Below, piece after piece: positions 1-5,123 of a stretch of DNA of 5,123 nucleotides. The notes beneath the pieces were generated by a model that ran no database searches, had not been told where the DNA came from, and saw nothing but the letters and a program-made list of their open reading frames with translations. The translations under genes were made by a program, and so were the position numbers. The stretch's first letter is position 1. Each line of letters starts with the position of its first letter. Origin of the DNA: a bacterium (GTDB taxonomy: Bacteria; Pseudomonadota; Alphaproteobacteria; Rhizobiales; Xanthobacteraceae); contig JAQSDT010000246.1 of assembly GCA_029946075.1 (NCBI GenBank), forward strand, positions 1 to 5,123, given 5' to 3'.

Positions 1-563
1 TCGAACAGCCGATGCCGCGGGACATTACGAAGACATCGCCGCTCGGCGCGCTGGCGCGGCGCGATTTCATCGTCGACGAGGCCGACGATTCCTACGATGC
101 GTTCCCGATGGCGCGGGCGCTGGGCTATCGCGGCATCTCCTCCAAATCCTGCAAGGGGATCTACAAGTCCGTCATCAACGCCACCCGCGCCGCCAAATGG
201 AGCGCGGACGGCGAAAAGTGCTTCATCGCCGGCGAGGACCTGACCTGCCAGGCCGGCCTTGCCGTGCAGCAGGACCTCGCGCTCGGCGCGCTGATCGGCG
301 TGACCCACGCCGAACGCAACGGTCACCATTATGTCGACGGCTTTGGCGAAACACCCACCGCTGAAGCTGCGGCGTTCCTTGCCGGCCATCCCGACCTCTA
401 TATCCGCGACGGCGACAAGGTTCGCCTCGCCATCCATGACGGCGATCTCCTGACGGGATCGCTGACCCAACCCGGCTTCGCAACGGCCGTGCATCCGGAC
501 TGGTCCGCGATGTCGCCGCTCGCGCAGCCCACAGCAAGAATTCCTCTGGAGAAAGCAGTATGA
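1..563 (+). CDS. Enolase / mandelate racemase superfamily protein, C-terminal part (5' end outside window)
   Basis: The reading frame is open to the left edge (first whole codon at base 3), so only about 187 C-terminal residues are visible. The first codons read EQP, matching the strand-4 'EQP' motif whose Glu is the second Mg2+ ligand in the enolase superfamily. VDEAD follows (Asp codon at 75-77), matching the strand-5 'DE' third metal ligand. SSKSCKG then supplies a Lys (codon 144-146) where muconate-lactonising-type members carry the strand-6 acid/base lysine. An AGEDLTCQAGLAVQQDLALG segment fits the late barrel strands. Family knowledge: such enzymes abstract an alpha-proton from a carboxylate, usually giving dehydration, racemisation or cycloisomerisation. 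Its neighbours make a sugar-acid dehydratase-like role plausible, but the substrate is unknown. The stop codon overlaps the next start (ATGA), which implies translational coupling. The superfamily call is fairly secure; the exact reaction is not. Confidence 0.75.
   Translation, partial: EQPMPRDITKTSPLGALARRDFIVDEADDSYDAFPMARALGYRGISSKSCKGIYKSVINATRAAKWSADGEKCFIAGEDLTCQAGLAVQQDLALGALIGVTHAERNGHHYVDGFGETPTAEAAAFLAGHPDLYIRDGDKVRLAIHDGDLLTGSLTQPGFATAVHPDWSAMSPLAQPTARIPLEKAV
548..555 (+). promoter_or_regulatory. Ribosome binding site of the Gfo/Idh gene
   Basis: GGAGAAAG lies inside the last codons of the preceding gene, with GGAG 8 bases before the ATG at 560. It fixes this start, although the start overlaps the upstream stop codon. 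Confidence 0.65.
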
Positions 564-1711
564 CGACCAAACGCCTCGGCCTGATCATGAACGGCGTCAC
601 CGGCCGCATGGGGCTCAACCAGCATCTGATCCGTTCCATCATCGCGATCCGCGACCAGGGCGGCGTCGTCCTTGCCAATGGCGACCGGATGCTGCCCGAT
701 CCGATCCTGATCGGCCGCGACGCCGACAAGGTGGAGCGCCTTGCCAGGCGCTTCAACGTGCAGCGCTGGTCGACCGACCTCGACAAGGCGCTGGCCGACA
801 AGGACGACACCATCTTCTTCGATGCGGCGACGACGCAGGCGCGGCCGACGCTGCTGACCAAGGCGATCAACGCTGGCAAGCACGTCTATTGCGAAAAGCC
901 GATCGCGACCAATCTGGAGGAAGCCGTCAACGTGCTGAAGCTTGCCAACGCCAAAGGCGTCAAGCACGGCACGGTGCAGGACAAGCTGTTTTTACCGGGC
1001 CTGAAGAAGCTCGCCTTCCTGCGCGATTCCGGTTTCTTCGGCCGCATGCTCTCGGTGCGCGGCGAGTTCGGCTACTGGGTGTTCGAGGGCGGCTGGCAGG
1101 AAGCGCAGCGGCCATCGTGGAATTATCGCAGCGAGGACGGCGGCGGCATCATCCTCGACATGGTCTGCCACTGGCGCTACGTGCTCGACAATCTGTTCGG
1201 CGAGGTCGAGAGCATTTCCTGCCTCGGCACCACGGACATACCCGAGCGGTTCGGCGAAGACGGCAAGAAGTATACGGCGACGGCTGATGATTCCGCCTAT
1301 GCTACCTTCCGCCTCAAGGGCGGCGTGATCGCGCATATCAACATGAGCTGGGTAACGCGGGTCTATCGCGACGATCTCGTGACGTTCCAGGTCGACGGCA
1401 CCCACGGCTCGGCGGTGGCGGGCCTGACGGACTGCGTGATCCAGGCACGCCAGGCGACGCCGCGGCCGGTGTGGAATCCGGACGAGAAGCGCACCCATGA
1501 TTTCTACGCCGACTGGCAGAAGGTTCCGGAGAACGTCACCTACGACAACGGTTTCAAGGAGCAGTGGGAGATGTTCATCCGTCACGTCTGCGAGGATGCG
1601 CCCTACAAATACACGCTGCTGGAAGGCGCCAAGGGCGTGCAGCTCGCCGAATGCGCGCTACAAAGCTGGAAAGAGCGGCGCTGGATCGACGTCGCCCCGA
1701 TCAAGGTCTAG
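560..1711 (+). CDS. Gfo/Idh/MocA family NAD(P)-dependent oxidoreductase
   Basis: This 383-aa protein has the usual length and layout of the family. An N-terminal Rossmann domain carries the dinucleotide loop GVTGRMG (residues 12-18). The signature CEKPIA (111-116) contains the EKP motif whose Lys113 is typically catalytic. In the C-terminal alpha/beta domain, GGGIILDMVCHW gives the Asp200/His204 pair (DxxxH) typical of active members. Members oxidise or reduce a hydroxyl/keto group of sugars, cyclitols or derivatives with NAD(P); the protein should be cytosolic. The start at 560 is supported by GGAG at 548-551, 8 bases upstream, and by the 4-base ATGA overlap with the preceding gene. Together with the aldolase-like and isomerase-like genes downstream it suggests the oxidation step of a catabolic route. 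The Rossmann loop is DapB-like (GxxGRMG) rather than the common GxGxxG. Family call is strong; substrate unknown. Confidence 0.9.
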   Translation: MTTKRLGLIMNGVTGRMGLNQHLIRSIIAIRDQGGVVLANGDRMLPDPILIGRDADKVERLARRFNVQRWSTDLDKALADKDDTIFFDAATTQARPTLLTKAINAGKHVYCEKPIATNLEEAVNVLKLANAKGVKHGTVQDKLFLPGLKKLAFLRDSGFFGRMLSVRGEFGYWVFEGGWQEAQRPSWNYRSEDGGGIILDMVCHWRYVLDNLFGEVESISCLGTTDIPERFGEDGKKYTATADDSAYATFRLKGGVIAHINMSWVTRVYRDDLVTFQVDGTHGSAVAGLTDCVIQARQATPRPVWNPDEKRTHDFYADWQKVPENVTYDNGFKEQWEMFIRHVCEDAPYKYTLLEGAKGVQLAECALQSWKERRWIDVAPIKV

Positions 1712-1742
1712 CTCTAACCGATTAGTCCAATGTATGTTCAGC

Positions 1743-1826
1743 CGTCATTGCGAGCGTAGCGAAGCAATCCATCTCTCCTCGCGGAGATAGATGGATTGCT
1801 TCGTCGCTTCGCTCCTCGCAATGACG
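1743..1826. repeat. Palindromic REP-like intergenic repeat
   Basis: This is a long imperfect inverted repeat in the only sizeable gap of the metabolic operon. The outer arms are CGTCATTGCGAG (1743-1754) and its exact complement CTCGCAATGACG (1815-1826). The inner arms are CGAAGCAATCCATCT (1760-1774) and its exact complement (1789-1803). A terminal CTCC/GGAG stem (1775-1778, 1783-1786) closes a TCGC loop. Small asymmetries (an AT bulge at 1787-1788 and extra bases at 1804-1814) make it imperfect. The 'GTCATTGCGAG ... GAAGCAATCC' sequence is one I recall as a dispersed palindrome in Bradyrhizobium-group and other genomes. As RNA it would form a long hairpin between the oxidoreductase and the DUF993 gene. 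It has no T-tract and codes for nothing supportable. Confidence 0.85.
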
Positions 1827-1827
1827 C

Positions 1828-1834
1828 GGAAAGG
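1828..1834 (+). promoter_or_regulatory. Ribosome binding site of the DUF993 gene
   Basis: GGAAAGG lies 9 bases before the ATG at 1844 and begins one base after the palindromic repeat ends. It decides the start at 1844 against an in-frame TTG at 1796, which lies inside the repeat and would make the repeat arm coding. Confidence 0.7.
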
Positions 1835-1843
1835 TCCAGAACC

Positions 1844-3034
1844 ATGAACAAGCCCGTCCTGCCGATGTCGTCGCTGTCGCTCAAGCTGCCGACGGCGGAT
1901 CGCTCGATCGAGACCTACCGCCTGGCGGCATCGCGCACGTTTCCGGCAAAACTCGAAGGCACGCTGAACCGCGTCGCCTTCTCCGCCGCTCATACGGTGG
2001 CCGATCCCTTGGCCGACAACGACCCGTGGCTGATTTCGGCGATCGACTGGGACCGTACCATTGCGTTCCGCGAGCATGTCTGGGATCTCGGGCTCGGCGT
2101 TGCCGAGGCCATGGACACCGCGCAGCGCGGCATGGGGCTGGACTGGCCGACCTCGCTGGAGCTGATCCAGCGCTCGGTGCGCGCGGCGAAACCGCGCGGC
2201 GCGCTGGTGTTCTCCGGGGCCGGCACCGATCATCTGGCCGTCGAAGATGCCAAGGATATCGACGACGTCATCCGCGCCTATGAGGAACAGCTTGCGGCGG
2301 TCGAGAAAGCCGGCGGCCGTATCATCCTCATGGCCTCGCGCGCGCTGGCAAAACTCGGCCGCAGCGCCGACGATTACGCCAAGGTATATAACCGGGTGCT
2401 GGGCCAGGTCCGCGAACCCGTCATCATTCACTGGCTGGGCGACATGTTCGACCCGGCGCTTTCGGGCTATTGGGGTACTGCCAATCTCGACAAGGCGATG
2501 GATACGGCGGTTGCCATCATCAACGCCAATGCGGCCAAGGTCGACGGCGTCAAGGTTTCACTGCTCGACAAGCAGCGCGAGATCGACATGCGCCGGCGGC
2601 TCGACAAGAACGTCAAGATGTATACCGGCGACGATTTCAATTATGCCGAGTTGATCGCCGGCGATGAGCAGGGATTTTCGCACGCGCTGCTCGGCATTTT
2701 CGACGCCATCGCGCCGGCGGCATCCTATGCATTGTCGCGGCTGGCGGCCGGCGACGAGGCCGGTTTCCACGATGTGCTGGGGCCGACGGTACCGCTGTCG
2801 CGCCATATCTTCAAGGCGCCGACGCGGTTCTACAAGACCGGCATCGTGTTCATGGCGTATCTCAATGGCCACCAGGATCATTTCACCATGGTCGGCGGGC
2901 AGGAGAGCACGCGCTCGACGCTGCATCTGGCCGAACTGTTTCGTCTCGCTGATAAAGCCGGGCTGCTCTCCAATCCCGAACTGGCGACACGGCGCATGAA
3001 GACGGTGCTGGCCACGCGCGGCATCGAACCCTGA
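1844..3034 (+). CDS. DUF993 family protein, dihydrodipicolinate synthase-like class I aldolase
   Basis: At 396 aa it is close to the length I know for DUF993 proteins and longer than true DHDPS (about 290). The block PVIIHWLGDMFDP followed by GYWG (about 192-211) is a recognisable signature of this family. VDGVKVS places Lys237 where DHDPS/NAL-type aldolases carry the Schiff-base lysine. YTGDDF (260-265) matches the following 'sGdD' strand of that superfamily. The protein is therefore probably a cytosolic TIM-barrel lyase or aldolase acting on a keto-acid or aldehyde. Where DHDPS has its catalytic Tyr ('YN.P'), this protein seems to have His196-Trp197, so the chemistry may differ. I chose the start at 1844 for its GGAAAGG; the frame stays open upstream only through the palindromic repeat. 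Its stop shares a base with the next start (TGATG). Family call is strong; the reaction is unestablished. Confidence 0.88.
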   Translation: MNKPVLPMSSLSLKLPTADRSIETYRLAASRTFPAKLEGTLNRVAFSAAHTVADPLADNDPWLISAIDWDRTIAFREHVWDLGLGVAEAMDTAQRGMGLDWPTSLELIQRSVRAAKPRGALVFSGAGTDHLAVEDAKDIDDVIRAYEEQLAAVEKAGGRIILMASRALAKLGRSADDYAKVYNRVLGQVREPVIIHWLGDMFDPALSGYWGTANLDKAMDTAVAIINANAAKVDGVKVSLLDKQREIDMRRRLDKNVKMYTGDDFNYAELIAGDEQGFSHALLGIFDAIAPAASYALSRLAAGDEAGFHDVLGPTVPLSRHIFKAPTRFYKTGIVFMAYLNGHQDHFTMVGGQESTRSTLHLAELFRLADKAGLLSNPELATRRMKTVLATRGIEP

Positions 3035-3897
3035 TGCGCGATTTTTCCGCCGATCATCGCTGGCTGTCGCTGAACACGGCGACCGTCCGCAAGCAGGGCG
3101 ATCTCGTCGCCATCATCGAGGCCTGCGCGCGCCACGGCATCCGTGCCATCGATCCCTGGCGCGACCAGGTCGCCGCCGTCGGCTTCGACCGTGCGGTGCG
3201 CGCCGTGCGCGATGCCGGGCTGGATCTGTCGGGCTATTGCCGCGGCGGCATGTTTACGGCCGATGCGGCGCGCCGGATCGAGGCGCGCGACGACAATCGC
3301 CGCGCCGTCGATGAGGCGAAGGCGCTCGGTGCGCCCTGTATCGTGCTCGTCGTCGGCGGCCTGCCGCAATATTCGCGGCCGGGCAGCGCGGCGTCGAAGG
3401 ATATCATCGGCGCGCGCTCGCAGGTGCACGATGCCATCGCGGAGATGATGGAATACGCGCAGCAGGCGAGCATGCCGCTCGCGATCGAGCCGCTGCATCC
3501 GGCCTATGCCGCCGACCGCGCCTGCGTGAATACGACGAAGCAGGCACTGGATCTCTGCGACCGGCTCGATCCCGAACGCACCGGCGCGCTCGGCGTTGCG
3601 CTCGACGTCTATCACATCTGGTGGGATCCGGAGGTGCTGCCGCAGATCGCGCGCGCCGGCAAAGATCGCCTGCTGGCGTTTCACGTCTGCGACTGGATGG
3701 TGCCGACGAAGGACATTCTCAACGATCGCGGCATGATGGGCGACGGCGTGATCGACATCAAGCCGCTGCGCGCCGCCGTCGAGGCGCAGGGTTTTGCCGG
3801 TTATTCGGAGATCGAAATCTTCTCCAACGACTGGTGGGGCAAGCCGATGGACGAGGTTTTGCAAACCTGCATCGCGCGGCACAGGACGGTCGTTTAG
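3034..3897 (+). CDS. Sugar phosphate isomerase/epimerase-like TIM-barrel protein (xylose isomerase-like, AP endonuclease family 2)
   Basis: This 287-aa protein has the normal length for the xylose isomerase-like TIM-barrel family (IolE/IolI/epimerase types). The expected metal-site residues appear in order: Glu152 in IEPLHP, Asp191 and His194 in LDVYHIWWDP, His217 in AFHVCDW, and Glu261 in SEIEIF. Family members bind a divalent metal and isomerise, epimerise or dehydrate sugars and cyclitol-derived ketones in the cytosol. The ATG shares its A with the stop of the DUF993 gene and has no good Shine-Dalgarno of its own, so translation is probably coupled. This is the last gene of the metabolic block; I see no convincing intrinsic terminator right after it. 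An endonuclease role is unlikely given the metabolic neighbours. Fold call is strong; substrate unknown. Confidence 0.88.
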   Translation: MRDFSADHRWLSLNTATVRKQGDLVAIIEACARHGIRAIDPWRDQVAAVGFDRAVRAVRDAGLDLSGYCRGGMFTADAARRIEARDDNRRAVDEAKALGAPCIVLVVGGLPQYSRPGSAASKDIIGARSQVHDAIAEMMEYAQQASMPLAIEPLHPAYAADRACVNTTKQALDLCDRLDPERTGALGVALDVYHIWWDPEVLPQIARAGKDRLLAFHVCDWMVPTKDILNDRGMMGDGVIDIKPLRAAVEAQGFAGYSEIEIFSNDWWGKPMDEVLQTCIARHRTVV

Positions 3898-4083
3898 CGG
3901 GTCGACGACGACGCAGAAAATCGGCTGTATCAATGACGGACGATGTTGTCTCGCAACAGGATTTCGACGCACGCGCATTTGCCGAGCGTCGCAAGATGCA
4001 ACAGTTTTCGGTTCCAGATTTAACCTTTGTCCACGCTATTTAGCTTAACAAAGGGTTGACGTTGCGCGCGCATGTCGCACGGC

Positions 4084-4116
4084 GCTAGCTACATTCTACG
4101 GGAATGTCCCGCTAGC
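4084..4116. promoter_or_regulatory. Imperfect inverted repeat / hairpin in the leader of the first small exported protein
   Basis: The outer arms are GCTAGC (4084-4089) and GCTAGC (4111-4116). The inner arms are ACATTC (4091-4096) and GAATGT (4102-4107) around a TACGG loop. Only one T on the left and CCC on the right interrupt the 12 pairs. It ends 14 bases before the ATG at 4131, so it could be an operator or an RNA hairpin affecting translation. No T-tract follows, so it is not a normal terminator. The function is inferred from position only. Confidence 0.4.
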
Positions 4117-4130
4117 CGATGAGCGACAAC

Positions 4131-4421
4131 ATGAAGATCCTTTACGCGATTGCAGTTCTCGCCCTGGCGTCGTCGTCGGCGCAGGCATGGCAGGTTGTGG
4201 AACGTTGCACGTTCAGCAAGTTCTACGGCAGGACCTGCACCACGTCCTATCTCGAAGATCCGCCGCGCAACGAGGCGCAGGATCGCGAAGACGAGAAGGC
4301 GCGCCGCGCCAGCATCGAAAAGTGGGAAGCGTTCTGCAAGCCGCAGCGCACTTACGACCGCGAAGGCGTCGTTCGCCTGGTCTACGCCAAGAAGGGCTGC
4401 GAGTTCGGCCGCAGCGAGTAA
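4131..4421 (+). CDS. Small exported protein with paired cysteines, C-terminal module shared with the next gene
   Basis: This 96-aa protein is not assigned to any family I can name. Residues 1-19 form a clear Sec signal peptide: MK, a hydrophobic stretch, then AQA with likely cleavage before Trp20. The mature part of about 77 residues is very polar and charged and has four cysteines (26, 36, 69, 90), consistent with disulfides in the periplasm. The segment around 46-62 is rich in D/E/R/K and probably helical. The C-terminal stretch from Trp65 to Arg94 (W-x-A-x-C-K-P, D-R-E-G, Y-A-x-K-x-C) recurs in the next gene. I chose ATG 4131 because it gives a standard signal peptide and has GAG 7 bases upstream. 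An in-frame ATG at 4119 would add only MSDN and lacks a ribosome site. The inverted repeat directly upstream may regulate it. Similar small signal-peptide proteins seem common in Bradyrhizobium genomes (recollection). Function unknown. Confidence 0.8.
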   Translation: MKILYAIAVLALASSSAQAWQVVERCTFSKFYGRTCTTSYLEDPPRNEAQDREDEKARRASIEKWEAFCKPQRTYDREGVVRLVYAKKGCEFGRSE

Positions 4422-4442
4422 TCGCGCACCCTGGTTTTCTTC

Positions 4443-4467
4443 CGCTTCCCGCCATGTCCGGGAAGCG
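4443..4467 (+). terminator. Possible hairpin terminator without T-tract
   Basis: CGCTTCCCG (4443-4451) and its exact complement CGGGAAGCG (4459-4467) form a 9-bp stem with a 7-base loop, 22 bases after the stop of the first small exported protein. No run of T follows on the plus strand and none on the minus side, so it is not a canonical intrinsic terminator. It may be a weak terminator or an mRNA-stabilising 3' hairpin. Confidence 0.35.
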
Positions 4468-4593
4468 CGATCGCAGCATCGCTGCGCAGACAATTCAGCT
4501 AAATCTTTACGGATAAAATTGCAGCGCCCTTAGCCGCGCCGCTTTACGCAGCCTCAATGCATGCCCGTCAATCTGACCGCGGCATCCATCCTC

Positions 4594-4599
4594 AAGAGG
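4594..4599 (+). promoter_or_regulatory. Ribosome binding site of the second small exported protein
   Basis: AAGAGG lies 6 bases before ATG 4606. It selects that start over the longer in-frame ATG at 4561, which would put a 15-residue polar leader in front of a clean signal peptide. Confidence 0.6.
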
Positions 4600-4605
4600 C
4601 GTTCC

Positions 4606-4986
4606 ATGCGTAGCATCATCGCGATCTCGATTCTCCTTGCGTCCGTGTCGTCGGCGTCCGCGCAGTTTGCGATGGACCATGGCAACGCGGCGGCCGCGGC
4701 GTCGCAGGCCCGGCAGGAGCAGGCCTACCAGCGCGCCAAGGCGGCGGCGATCGCCAATGGCGGTCCGCTGTTGCCGAGCCAGCAGACCAATTTTTCCGTC
4801 GGCGGTCGCGGCACCATCAAGATCGAAACCCGAAACGCCGAGGAGCTGAAGGCCGACGAAGCCGGGCAGGCCGCTTGGGCCGCGCGCTGCAAGCCGGCCG
4901 TGGTCGAGGACCGGGAAGGCCTGCGCCGGGTGAAATACGCCGAGAAGGATTGCGATCTGTCCCGCTTCAACACCGCAGGCAACTAG
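4606..4986 (+). CDS. Small exported protein, C-terminal module paralogous to the preceding gene
   Basis: This 126-aa protein is not assigned to any named family. Residues 1-19 are a Sec signal peptide (MRSII, hydrophobic core, SASA with likely cleavage before Gln20). Residues 24-50 are rich in Ala and Gln and probably helical. A short segment with GGRGTIKIET (67-76) looks beta-like. Residues 91-120 repeat the C-terminal module of the preceding gene without gaps (W-x-A-x-C-K-P, D-R-E-G, Y-A-x-K-x-C), with Cys95 and Cys116 spaced 21 apart exactly as Cys69 and Cys90 are there. The N-terminal cysteine pair of the neighbour is absent, so one disulfide is expected. The start at 4606 is set by AAGAGG and the signal peptide. 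The protein is probably periplasmic or secreted. The gap before it and the AT-rich stretch at 4490-4522 suggest it may have its own promoter. Function unknown. Confidence 0.8.
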   Translation: MRSIIAISILLASVSSASAQFAMDHGNAAAAASQARQEQAYQRAKAAAIANGGPLLPSQQTNFSVGGRGTIKIETRNAEELKADEAGQAAWAARCKPAVVEDREGLRRVKYAEKDCDLSRFNTAGN

Positions 4987-5000
4987 TCCCGATCGCGGCG

Positions 5001-5023
5001 AAGGCGGCCGACCGGCCGCCTTT
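5001..5023 (+). terminator. Intrinsic terminator after the small exported protein pair
   Basis: AAGGCGGCC (5001-5009) pairs exactly with GGCCGCCTT (5014-5022) around a GACC loop, giving a very GC-rich 9-bp stem followed by a short T run (5021-5023). It lies 14 bases after the stop codon at 4986 and separates the exported-protein genes from the next gene. The T-tract is short, so termination strength is uncertain. Confidence 0.6.
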
Positions 5024-5080
5024 CGGCTATGCCCTCCGATGCCGAAATGCTAGAGCTTCCCCGATCGGTTTTGGGGCGGC

Positions 5081-5123
5081 ATGACTTTCACATCCTGGCA
5101 ATTCGGCGTCTTCGTCGCCGTTG
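5081..5123 (+). CDS. N-terminus of a probable MBOAT (membrane-bound O-acyltransferase) family protein, cut by window end
   Basis: Only 14 codons are visible, reading MTFTSWQFGVFVAV. The pattern of a short polar start with an 'F-x-S-x-x-F-x-x-F' spacing leading into a hydrophobic segment resembles the first membrane helix of AlgI/DltB-like MBOAT proteins, which usually begin like MLFNS-x-x-F. G-rich bases at 5073-5079 (GGGGCGG) just upstream could serve as a ribosome site. The hairpin terminator at 5001-5023 suggests a separate transcription unit. The family call rests on very little sequence and is tentative; that a membrane protein gene begins here is more secure than its family. Confidence 0.45.
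   Translation, partial: MTFTSWQFGVFVAV

Noticed and set aside
1796..1843. Upstream TTG extension of the DUF993 protein
   Set aside because: The added residues would be encoded by the palindromic repeat arm. ATG 1844 has a good ribosome site at proper spacing.
1745..2431. Minus-strand reading frame of 228 codons running into the palindromic repeat
   Set aside because: It is antisense to the DUF993 gene and ends in the repeat sequence; it has no family signature.
2878..3978. Long minus-strand reading frame of 366 codons
   Set aside because: It lies antisense to the isomerase-like gene, whose metal-site motifs are clear. Long antisense frames are expected in GC-rich DNA, and its translation is Arg/His/Ala-rich with no recognisable domain.
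3933..4043. Possible 36-residue ORF after the isomerase-like gene
   Set aside because: It has no ribosome site, third-position GC is only about half (well below the neighbouring genes), and it has no recognisable motif.
4056..4061. TTGACG as a -35 promoter box for the first small exported protein
   Set aside because: No acceptable -10 box occurs 16-18 bases downstream (the bases there are GC-rich), so a promoter cannot be supported.
4561..4605. Longer start for the second small exported protein
   Set aside because: It would place 15 mostly polar residues before a standard signal peptide, and the internal ATG 4606 has AAGAGG upstream.
5059..5076. CCCC...GGGG with CCGATCGG palindrome before the last gene
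   Set aside because: The stem is only 4 bp, and CCGATCGG-type palindromes are common by chance in GC-rich DNA; no regulatory claim is warranted.
1..5123. CRISPR array, tRNA/rRNA genes, insertion sequence or phage genes
   Set aside because: I found no regularly spaced repeats, no tRNA- or rRNA-like sequence and no transposase, integrase or structural phage gene on either strand.

Overview
The window is GC-rich, with codon use strongly biased to G or C at third positions. It carries an 84-base palindromic repeat with the 'CGTCATTGCGAG ... GAAGCAATCCA' sequence that I associate with Bradyrhizobium, Rhodopseudomonas and relatives. Together with the types of protein present, this suggests an alphaproteobacterium of the Bradyrhizobium group (Nitrobacteraceae). 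That assignment is inference; no rRNA or other marker gene is present.

Bases 1-3897 hold a tightly packed plus-strand operon of four metabolic genes. They are (1) the 3' part of an enolase/mandelate racemase superfamily enzyme; (2) a Gfo/Idh/MocA-type NAD(P)-dependent oxidoreductase that starts inside the stop codon of gene 1 (ATGA); (3) a DUF993 protein of the dihydrodipicolinate synthase (DHDPS)-like aldolase superfamily, separated from gene 2 by the palindromic repeat; and (4) a xylose isomerase-like TIM-barrel enzyme that starts on the last base of the gene 3 stop codon (TGATG). A dehydrogenase, an isomerase/epimerase, a dehydratase-type enolase-superfamily enzyme and a Schiff-base aldolase are the activities expected for breaking down a sugar, sugar acid or cyclitol by oxidation, isomerisation, dehydration and aldol cleavage. 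The substrate cannot be read from the sequence, and I know of no characterised pathway with exactly this gene set.

Bases 3898-4130 are a non-coding gap that is locally AT-richer. It ends in an imperfect inverted repeat just upstream of the next start codon. Bases 4131-4986 hold two small exported proteins (96 and 126 aa). Each has a Sec-type signal peptide. They share an ungapped C-terminal module of about 30 residues with two cysteines at identical spacing (W-x-A-x-C-K-P, D-R-E-G, Y-A-x-K-x-C), but their N-terminal halves are unrelated. The 184-base gap between them holds a 9-bp hairpin without a T-tract and an AT-rich stretch. A good GC-rich hairpin followed by TTT closes this block at 5001-5023.

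From 5081 the window runs off the end in the first 14 codons of another plus-strand gene. Its start resembles that of MBOAT (membrane-bound O-acyltransferase) proteins. All supported genes lie on the plus strand. The long minus-strand reading frames are shadows of these genes.
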